Positions 57,405 through 64,000 of a stretch of 64,000 nt of DNA are shown here, one piece after another. Source of the stretch: Polymorphospora lycopeni (GTDB lineage: Bacteria; Actinomycetota; Actinomycetes; Mycobacteriales; Micromonosporaceae); contig NZ_JBCGDC010000017.1 of assembly GCF_042237075.1 (NCBI RefSeq), forward strand, positions 1 to 64,000, in the 5' to 3' direction. Position numbers and translations under genes: made by a program. Position 1 is the stretch's first letter, and each line of letters begins with the position of its first letter. The notes beneath the pieces were generated by a model. The model searched no databases. It was not told the DNA's origin and saw only the letters and a list, made by a program, of their open reading frames with translations.

Positions 57405-58166
57405 ATGAGCAGACTGCACGGCACCAAGGATTTCTGGATCGGCGGACTGCGCGCCGAGGGCCCCGCGTTCCGCGCCGCGATCACCGAGGCCGCCCCCGAC
57501 GCGCCGGTGCCGTCGTGTCCTGACTGGACCGTCACCGACCTCGTGCACCACCTCGGATCCTTCTACGGGTGGGTGGCCGGCGTGGTGGGTTCCGGCAGCA
57601 CCGAGCAGCCGGCGGCACCGGCCGGGCCGGAGGGCCTGCCGGCCGGGGTCGCGGCGATCGACTGGTGGCAGCAGGAGTTCGACCGCCTCATCAACCTGCT
57701 CGACGGCCTCGACGCCGAGGCGCCGGCGTGGAACTGGGCGCCGCAGCCGAAGCGGGTCGGGTTCTGGCACCGTCGCGTCGCGCACGAGACCGCCCTTCGC
57801 CGGTGGGACGCCCAGACGGCGATCGTCTCGGTCGAACCGATCGAGGCCAAGCTCGCCGCCGACGGGGTGTCCGAACTGCTGGACACCTGGCTGCCGGCCG
57901 GGCGGCGGCTCTCGACCGAGCCGCGGCACGGTGTGGCGCAACTCGTCGCGACCGACGCCGACCAGGAGTGGTACCTGCGGCTGCGGGGCGAGGGCGTCGC
58001 ACTGCTCGACACCGACACGATCCTGGACAGTGACGACCCGCACGCGCGGCTGCACGCGACCGGCACGGCGAGCGACCTGCTGCTCGCCCTCTGGGGCCGG
58101 ATCGGCTTCGACGTGATCGACGTGACCGGTGACGCGACCCTCCTGACCGCTCTGCGCACCGGCTGA
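57405..58166 (+). CDS. Maleylpyruvate-isomerase-family mycothiol-dependent enzyme
   Basis: A 253-residue DinB-like four-helix protein. The N-terminal motif PSCPDWTVTDLVHHLGSFYG has the first metal His pair, and RVGFWHRRVAHETALRRWDA has the second, as in mycothiol-dependent maleylpyruvate isomerase. The C-terminal half is the SCP2-like MDMPI_C domain. The family uses mycothiol as a thiol cofactor or co-substrate; the substrate here is not known. GGAGG fits the ATG at 57405 better than the one at 57399. A hairpin terminator follows. Confidence 0.88.
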   Translation: MSRLHGTKDFWIGGLRAEGPAFRAAITEAAPDAPVPSCPDWTVTDLVHHLGSFYGWVAGVVGSGSTEQPAAPAGPEGLPAGVAAIDWWQQEFDRLINLLDGLDAEAPAWNWAPQPKRVGFWHRRVAHETALRRWDAQTAIVSVEPIEAKLAADGVSELLDTWLPAGRRLSTEPRHGVAQLVATDADQEWYLRLRGEGVALLDTDTILDSDDPHARLHATGTASDLLLALWGRIGFDVIDVTGDATLLTALRTG

Positions 58167-58189
58167 TCCCGACCTCTTCCCCCGCTTCG

Positions 58190-58212
58190 AACCCGCCCTT
58201 CGTGGGCGGGTT
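58190..58212 (+). terminator. Hairpin terminator
   Basis: AACCCGCCC / GGGCGGGTT, a 9-bp perfect stem with a 5-nt loop, 24 bp after the upstream gene. It insulates the cellobiose-type unit that follows. Confidence 0.85.
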
Positions 58213-58237
58213 CCTCGGCACCGCGCGGGCAACTTTC

Positions 58238-58251
58238 TGGGAGCGCTCTCT
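58238..58251 (+). promoter_or_regulatory. CebR-type operator 1
   Basis: TGGGAGCGCTCTCT matches the actinobacterial CebR/CelR site TGGGAGCGCTCCCA at 12 of 14 positions. It touches a TTGACG -35-like box at 58251-58256. Confidence 0.75.
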
Positions 58252-58283
58252 TGACGCCTGGCCACGCTCGGTCCACCCTTTCG

Positions 58284-58297
58284 TGAGAGCGCTCTCC
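58284..58297 (+). promoter_or_regulatory. CebR-type operator 2
   Basis: TGAGAGCGCTCTCC contains the perfect palindrome GAGAGCGCTCTC and matches the CebR consensus at 11 of 14 positions. Its centre is 46 bp from that of operator 1, near the expected transcription start. Confidence 0.7.
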
Positions 58298-58348
58298 TAC
58301 TAGATACTCGATGCCGGAGGTCGAACACCACCACGACAAAGGGGCACA

Positions 58349-58431
58349 ATGCGTTCGCCTCCGCCACCGCTCGTGTTCGTCGTACTCGGCCGCCAGATCA
58401 TCGGCGACATCATGGAAGGTGCCGTGAAAGC

Positions 58432-58435
<4 letters not shown>
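58349..58435 (+). pseudogene. 28-codon ORF resembling the C-terminus of a sugar ABC permease
   Basis: ATG with AAAGGGG at good spacing, then 28 codons (MRSPPPPLVFVVLGRQ, IIGDIMEGAVKA) and a TGA overlapping the TTG of the glucosidase gene (TTGA). The end, RQ-II-G-IM-GAVK, is the typical last segment of MalG/CebG-type carbohydrate permeases. I read it as the product of an in-frame deletion that joined the start of a first transporter gene to the end of the last one. It may still be translated and couple to the next gene. Confidence 0.6.
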
Positions 58436-59859
<1,424 letters not shown>

Positions 59860-59866
59860 GAGCCAC

Positions 59867-60883
59867 ATGACGACTGCACGGGAACGGCCCACGCTGGAGG
59901 CGGTGGCGCGCCGCGCCGGTGTCTCCCGGGCAACCGTTTCACGCGTCGTCAACGGCTCGACCACGGTCGCCGAACCGATCCAGGAAGCGGTCCGCCGGGC
60001 GGTCCAGGAACTCGGGTACGTACCCAACCTGGCGGCCCGCAGCCTGGTCACCCAGCGCACCGACTCGATCGCGCTGGTGCTGCCCGAGACGGCGACCCGG
60101 GTCTTCTCCGACGACCAGTTCTTCCCCGGCATCATCCGCGGCGTCAGCCAGGAGCTGGAGGCCGCCGACAAGCAACTGGTGCTGATGATCGCCGGCTCGG
60201 CGGCGAGCCACGCCCGGGTCGAGCGCTACGCGACCGGGCGGCACGTCGACGGCGTGATGTTCGCGTCGGTGCACGGCGCCGACCCGCTCCCGGCGACCCT
60301 CGTGCGCTCCGGCATCCCCGTGGTGTGCAGCGGGCGGCCGATGGGCCAGGTCACCGTGCCGGTGCCGTACGTCGACGTCGACCACATCGGCGGTGTCGCG
60401 AAGGCGGTCCGGCACCTGTTGGAGACGGGCCGGCGGCGGATCGCCACCATCGCCGGCCCGCAGGACATGATCGCCGGCATCGACCGGCTCGCCGGCTACC
60501 GGGACGAGCTGCGCGACTCGGGCCGTCGATCGCTGATCGCGGTCGGCGACTTCACCCGGGAGTCCGGCGGGCTGGCCATGCGGCAGCTGCTCGACGACGA
60601 CCCCGACCTCGACGCGGTCTTCGTCGCCTCCGACCTGATGGCGCACGGCGCGCTGCGTACGCTGCGCGAGGCCGGCCGCCGGGTGCCGGAGGACGTCGCC
60701 GTGGTCGGCTTCGACGACATCGAGATGGCCCGCTACACCGACCCGCCGCTGACCACGGTGCGCCAGCCGATCCAGGAGATGGGGCGGGAGATGACCCGCC
60801 AACTGTTGCGAATGGCTGCCGGTGAGGACATCGGGCACGCGGTCGTGCTGCCGACCGAGCTGGTGCTGCGCGAGTCGGCCTGA
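59867..60883 (+). CDS. LacI-family regulator, CebR/CelR-like
   Basis: A 338-residue repressor. The LacI DNA-binding domain is TLEAVARRAGVSRATVSRVV then NGSTTVAEPIQEAV with the hinge NLAARSLVTQRTDSIALVLP; the rest is a periplasmic-binding-protein-like effector domain (AVVGFDDIEMARYTDPPLTT). The gene follows the beta-glucosidase by 7 nt with GGAAGG before the ATG. Its position and the TGGGAGCGCTCCCA-type sites upstream make it the probable cellobiose-responsive repressor of the unit, including itself. Confidence 0.88.
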   Translation: MTTARERPTLEAVARRAGVSRATVSRVVNGSTTVAEPIQEAVRRAVQELGYVPNLAARSLVTQRTDSIALVLPETATRVFSDDQFFPGIIRGVSQELEAADKQLVLMIAGSAASHARVERYATGRHVDGVMFASVHGADPLPATLVRSGIPVVCSGRPMGQVTVPVPYVDVDHIGGVAKAVRHLLETGRRRIATIAGPQDMIAGIDRLAGYRDELRDSGRRSLIAVGDFTRESGGLAMRQLLDDDPDLDAVFVASDLMAHGALRTLREAGRRVPEDVAVVGFDDIEMARYTDPPLTTVRQPIQEMGREMTRQLLRMAAGEDIGHAVVLPTELVLRESA

Positions 60884-60895
60884 GTCCGGGGCGGC

Positions 60896-61411
60896 TCAGC
60901 CGGCCGCGTGCACCCGCCGCGCGACCGCGTACGTCGGCGCGTCGAAGAGGACCAGCCGGGCCGAGGTGACCTGTGCCGGCCCGGCATTGCGCAGTACGGC
61001 GAGCGCCTGCCGGACCGCGTCCTCGACCGGCCAGCGGTAGACGCCGGACGAGATCAACGGAAAGGCGACCGAGGCGGCGCCGAGGTCGTCGGCGACCCGC
61101 AGCGAGTTGGCGTAGCAGTCGCGCAGCAGGGCCGACCGGTCCTCGTCGGCCGACCAGACCGGCCCGACGGTGTGCACGACCCAGCGGGCCGGCAACCGGC
61201 CGGCCGTGGTGGCGACCGCCTGCCCGGTCGGCAGGCCGCGCCCGTACCGGGACGCCCGCAGGGCCCGACACTCGGCGAGGATGTCGGGGCCGCCCCGCCG
61301 GTGGATGGCGCCGTCGACACCACCGCCACCGAGCAGCGACGAGTTGGCCGCGTTGACGATCGCGTCCACCCGCTGCGCGGTGATGTCACCCTCGGTCAGG
61401 ACGATCTCCAT
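60896..61411 (-). CDS. Macrodomain O-acetyl-ADP-ribose deacetylase-like protein
   Basis: A 171-residue MacroD-type domain: EIVLTEGDITAQRVDAIVNA, ANSSLLGGGGVDGAIHRRGG, YRWPVEDAVRQAL and the phosphate-binding FPLISSGVY. The family binds ADP-ribose and removes acetyl or ADP-ribosyl groups from metabolites or proteins. The ATG at 61411 has GGAGGATGG just before it. It ends 12 bp from the convergent LacI gene. Confidence 0.9.
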   Translation of the reverse strand: MEIVLTEGDITAQRVDAIVNAANSSLLGGGGVDGAIHRRGGPDILAECRALRASRYGRGLPTGQAVATTAGRLPARWVVHTVGPVWSADEDRSALLRDCYANSLRVADDLGAASVAFPLISSGVYRWPVEDAVRQALAVLRNAGPAQVTSARLVLFDAPTYAVARRVHAAG

Positions 61412-61448
61412 GCGGCCATCCTCCCGCGCCTCGGCCGGCGCGGACCAC

Positions 61449-61841
61449 TCAGGGCCGGGCCGTGGCCGACGGCACCGGGGACGCCGTGCTGCTGGGAGTG
61501 CCGGTCGGCTCGCCGGTGACCTCCGGCGCGGGGCTGGTCGTGGGGGCCGGCGACGACGGTGTCGGGGACGGCTCGACCGGCGACTCCGACGGTTCGGCCG
61601 GGGTCGCCGTCGGGCTCGGGTCCGGGGTGGGTTCGGTGGGGACCACCGACGGCGACGGTATCCAGACCGGCTGGCTCGGCGTGGGCACGGCGCGGGTCGG
61701 CGCCGCGCCCATGGTGCCGGCTCCGCCCCGTTCGGCCGGTGGCGCCGGAACCTCACCGGCCCAGATCCAGCCGCCCCAGATCGCGACCGGCAAGCCAATT
61801 ACAACGATGATCCCGAATATCACTTTCGGTGGTATACGCAC
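61449..61841 (-). CDS. Small membrane protein with Pro/Thr/Ser-rich tail
   Basis: A 130-residue protein: a short basic start (MRIPPK), one TM helix (VIFGIIVVIGLPVAIWGGWI, about 7-26) and about 100 residues made almost only of Pro, Thr, Ser and Ala. No domain is recognisable. The tail would lie outside the membrane and span or decorate the wall. It is divergent from the nucleotidyltransferase gene with only 40 bp between starts. Confidence 0.65.
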   Translation of the reverse strand: MRIPPKVIFGIIVVIGLPVAIWGGWIWAGEVPAPPAERGGAGTMGAAPTRAVPTPSQPVWIPSPSVVPTEPTPDPSPTATPAEPSESPVEPSPTPSSPAPTTSPAPEVTGEPTGTPSSTASPVPSATARP

Positions 61842-61881
61842 ACTAAATCACCGTTCTTCGGGTGCCGAAGGTTACGGCATC

Positions 61882-62598
61882 ATGGCCGATATGCACGTAC
61901 TACTTGCCGGAGTGGTGGGGTCGACCGCGTACGGCCTCAGCCGCCCCGGCTCGGACGTCGACCGGCTCGGCGTCTTCGCCGCCCCCACGGTCGCCTTCCA
62001 CGGGCTGCACCCGCCCCGCGAGTCGATCGTGACCACCGCCCCCGACAGCACGCTGCACGAAGCGGCCAAATGGTGCCGGCTCGCCCTGAGCGGGAACCCC
62101 ACCGCCACCGAACTCGCCTGGCTACCCGACGACCTCTACGACACCCGTACGCCGTGGGGCGACGAGCTGATCGCCATCCGGACGGCGTTCCTGTCCGCGC
62201 CCCGGGTCCGCGACGCCTACCTCGGCTACGCCGGCCAGCAGTTCCGCCGGCTCGCCGGCCGGGGCGACGGCAGCTTCTCCGCCGACACCCGCCGGCGTAC
62301 GGCCAAGCACGCCCGGCACCTGGCCCGGCTGCTGCACCAGGGACGTCTGCTCTACGCCACCGGGCGGCTGGAGATCCGGCTCACCGAGCCGGCCCGCTTC
62401 GTCGAGTTCGGTGAGCGCGTCGCCGCCGGCGACCTCGACCTGGCGCAACGGCTGCTGGAGTCGACCACCCGCGAGTTCGACGCGATCCGGACCCCACTGC
62501 CGGACCGGCCGGACGAGACCACCGTGGAGCGCTGGCTGCTGGCCGTACGCGCCGACCACCTGCCCGCGCCGGTGGAGGGTGCCCGCCCGGCTAGTTGA
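61882..62598 (+). CDS. Nucleotidyltransferase-superfamily protein (YcgL/COG3541-like)
   Basis: A 238-residue protein with a polymerase-beta-type nucleotidyltransferase core: LLAGVVGSTAYGLSRPGSDV then DRLGVFAAP. The GS-x10-D-x-D/R motif is partly degenerate: the second acidic residue of the usual DxD pair is replaced by Arg (SDVDRLG keeps two Asp). The C-terminal part is helical (RRTAKHARHLARLLHQGRLL). Relatives are stand-alone, uncharacterised proteins, often carried by phages. An ATG at 61891 is also possible. Its end overlaps the convergent hydrolase gene by 8 bp. Confidence 0.8.
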   Translation: MADMHVLLAGVVGSTAYGLSRPGSDVDRLGVFAAPTVAFHGLHPPRESIVTTAPDSTLHEAAKWCRLALSGNPTATELAWLPDDLYDTRTPWGDELIAIRTAFLSAPRVRDAYLGYAGQQFRRLAGRGDGSFSADTRRRTAKHARHLARLLHQGRLLYATGRLEIRLTEPARFVEFGERVAAGDLDLAQRLLESTTREFDAIRTPLPDRPDETTVERWLLAVRADHLPAPVEGARPAS

Positions 62599-63475
62599 GG
62601 AAGGTGGAGATCCGGTCGCGCAGGTCGGCGCGGTTGGTCCAGAAGACGCCGGGCCGGTCGTAGACGTGCAACTCGGCCTTCGGCAGGGCGGCCGCGAGCG
62701 CCTCGGCGGCCGCCACCGGATGCAGGTCGTCGCCGACGCAGCCGATCACCAGCGCCCGGGCGGTCACCCGGGACAGCGCGGCCCGGTCGGGAACCGCCAC
62801 CTCGCCGGTCAGGTCGGCAAGTTCCGGGGCGAGCCCGTCGCGCATCAACTGGTCGATGCGCTGCCGCAGGTAGGCCCAGGAGGCCGGGGTGTTGCGGACG
62901 GCCGGCGGGATCTCCGCCGAGAGCACGTCGGCGACGGCCGAGATGTCTCCCACGCCCACCGCGTCGAGCAGGTGGTGCAGCCGCTCGGTCGAGGCGGGTG
63001 GCCTCGCCTCGTCGAGCACCGCCGGCAGGAAGAAGACGACCCGCTCGAACCGCTCGGGGCTCTCGGTCAACAGCCGGCCGAGCGCGCCGGCACCGAGGCT
63101 GACCCCGACGGCCCGCCCGGCGTTGGACAGGTCGGCGACCGCCCGGAGGTCACGGGCCAGGTCACGGTAGGTCCACGGCCCTGGCGGGGCGTCCGAGCGG
63201 CCGTGCCCGCGGAACTGGAAGAAGACCTTGCTCCCGGTCACCGCGCTGCCCAGCGGCCGGGTGGTGGCGATGCCGCTGCCGAACCCGTGGGCGAAGACGG
63301 TCACCGGCCGCCCACTGCCGGTGACCAGGCGTTCGAGCCGTGCGCCGTGCGGGGTGGTGACGATCTCGGTCGCCGGTTCGGGCAACGCCGGCCGGCCGGT
63401 GCGGGGTGCGCTCGGCCCGGGGCCGTAGGTCCGCGGGCCACCATCGGGTGGCGGTGGCCAGCGGAAATCCCTCAC
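62591..63475 (-). CDS. Alpha/beta-fold hydrolase
   Basis: A 294-residue hydrolase. The oxyanion-hole segment is TVFAHGFGSG, the nucleophile elbow GVSLGAGALG, and a probable catalytic Asp/His pair sits in VIGCVGDDLHPV and the region after it. RGHGRSDAPPGPWTYRDLAR is typical of the superfamily. The GTG at 63475 overlaps the stop of the DUF2516 gene (GTGA), so the pair is an operon; this neighbour pair is common in actinobacteria. The substrate is unknown. Confidence 0.85.
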   Translation of the reverse strand: MRDFRWPPPPDGGPRTYGPGPSAPRTGRPALPEPATEIVTTPHGARLERLVTGSGRPVTVFAHGFGSGIATTRPLGSAVTGSKVFFQFRGHGRSDAPPGPWTYRDLARDLRAVADLSNAGRAVGVSLGAGALGRLLTESPERFERVVFFLPAVLDEARPPASTERLHHLLDAVGVGDISAVADVLSAEIPPAVRNTPASWAYLRQRIDQLMRDGLAPELADLTGEVAVPDRAALSRVTARALVIGCVGDDLHPVAAAEALAAALPKAELHVYDRPGVFWTNRADLRDRISTFLN

Positions 63476-63786
63476 CAGAAGCCTTTGCCGTCGGTCATAT
63501 CTCGCAGGCCGGCCCGGACGTCGAGCAGGTAGACCAGGGAGGCGGCGATGCCGATCAGGCCGAAGATGTTGATCGCCTGGAAGAAGAGCAGGGTCAGCAG
63601 GAGGCAGACGCCGAGGATGGCGAGCCAGGCGCCCTTGGGCAGGGTGCCGATGGCCGGGAACGCGTCGCCGCGCTGGGTGAGGCAGTGGACGAAGGCGACC
63701 CCCTGCACAACCAGGGCAAACACGAGCAGTACCAGCTCGATGACGGTACGCACATCGTAGATGAAGATCGGCGCGGCGTGGTCCAT
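63472..63786 (-). CDS. DUF2516 family membrane protein
   Basis: A 104-residue integral membrane protein with about three TM helices: VIELVLLVFALVVQGVAFVH, GAWLAILGVCLLLTLLFFQA and IFGLIGIAASLVYLLDVRAG, ending DMTDGKGFW. This is the actinobacterial DUF2516 family of unknown function. It is coupled to the hydrolase gene. The upstream neighbour is cut by the assembly gap. Confidence 0.88.
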   Translation of the reverse strand: MDHAAPIFIYDVRTVIELVLLVFALVVQGVAFVHCLTQRGDAFPAIGTLPKGAWLAILGVCLLLTLLFFQAINIFGLIGIAASLVYLLDVRAGLRDMTDGKGFW

Positions 63787-63827
63787 GGGAACAGCTTATG
63801 CCGGCGGGGCCCGCCCGCGGGGCACCC

Positions 63828-63924
63828 NNNNNNNNNNNNNNNNNNNNNNNNNNNNNNNNNNNNNNNNNNNNNNNNNNNNNNNNNNNNNNNNNNNNNNNNN
63901 NNNNNNNNNNNNNNNNNNNNNNNN
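63828..63924. other. Assembly gap (run of N)
   Basis: 97 undetermined bases between the DUF2516 gene and the partial gene at the window end. The true gap size may differ. Confidence 0.95.
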
Positions 63925-63942
63925 GGGGCCGTCGACCATACG

Positions 63943-64000
63943 TCACTTGCTGGTGGGGCGGGTCCGCTTTGCCGGCTTCGCGGCCGGGGCGGCGACGTCG
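63943..64000 (-). CDS. Partial CDS, basic C-terminus
   Basis: The last 18 codons of a leftward gene: DVAAPAAKPAKRTRPTSK then TGA. The Ala/Pro/Lys-rich tail resembles C-termini of actinobacterial DNA-binding proteins (HU-like or XRE-type HTH proteins; the latter often precede DUF2516 genes). The rest lies beyond the window. Confidence 0.5.
   Translation of the reverse strand, partial: DVAAPAAKPAKRTRPTSK

Overview
This is high-GC actinobacterial chromosome, most likely from a member of the Micromonosporaceae. The evidence is the strong G/C bias at third codon positions, frequent GTG/TTG starts, mycothiol genes (mshA and a mycothiol-dependent isomerase-type enzyme), a BldN-type developmental sigma factor with its membrane anti-sigma factor, the Rex/haem operon, and many genes with a TANNNT box 6-7 nt before the start codon (leaderless mRNA). 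It is a draft scaffold: one unresolved base at 496, a suspicious poly-C/poly-G block at 45260-45436, and a run of N at 63828-63924. I see no tRNA, rRNA, CRISPR array, prophage or transposase. Most of the window is conserved core chromosome.

Layout. 1-535: repeat-rich intergenic DNA. 536-14300: a K+ channel with an RCK domain, secreted enzymes (GHL10-type hydrolase, phospholipase A2, large ExeM/NucH nuclease), a cyclase-ATPase-TPR signalling protein, FmdB, a membrane lytic transglycosylase, a double-GNAT enzyme and a coiled-coil protein. 14411-19991: leftward rex-hemA-hemC-hemD-hemB operon with overlapping genes and a near-consensus Rex operator on its promoter. 20397-24910: a NarL-type two-component pair, a HAD phosphatase, a glutaredoxin-like protein and an acyl-CoA ligase. 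25109-30134: the bldN/rsbN region, with a 56-codon ORF coupled to the sigma gene, then an HAD-IB phosphatase and a membrane protein. 30170-32974: acyltransferase, SDR, ribosomal protein bS22 and an excisionase-type HTH protein, in the order known next to the haem genes of mycobacteria. 33384-40703: metallopeptidase, proline dehydrogenase, a YgiB/YgiC-like pair, CGNR regulator, sugar-phosphate isomerase, Ppx/GppA and a Cys-rich protein. 40809-45223: a secreted CBM2/beta-helix enzyme, then phoP/regX3-phoR/senX3 divergent from phoU. 45451-57336: gpmA, two tandem MFS genes, a CoA-transferase, a SAP-domain protein, a YbjN protein with a 60-bp repeat array, mshA, an SDR/methyltransferase pair, an LPXTG-like surface protein and murB. 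57405-63786: a DinB-like enzyme, a beta-glucosidase/LacI unit, a macrodomain protein, a nucleotidyltransferase, a hydrolase and a DUF2516 protein.

How the parts connect. Phosphate: PhoR-PhoP and PhoU lie here, and three 11-bp PHO-box-like repeats precede the secreted phospholipase A2, suggesting it belongs to the phosphate-starvation regulon. Redox: Rex probably represses its own haem operon according to NADH/NAD+. Cellobiose: two CebR-type operators and a LacI regulator flank a beta-glucosidase, but the usual ABC transporter genes are missing; only a 28-codon ORF resembling the C-terminus of a sugar permease remains, with its stop overlapping the glucosidase start. Development: the BldN-like sigma factor has a long N-terminal extension with a repeated motif and is preceded by a translationally coupled small ORF. 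The strongest leads are this apparent in-frame deletion of a ceb transporter, the coupled ORF before bldN, the PHO boxes before the phospholipase, and the 60-bp array that seems to have inserted in frame between mshA and the ybjN-like gene with an 8-bp flanking duplication.
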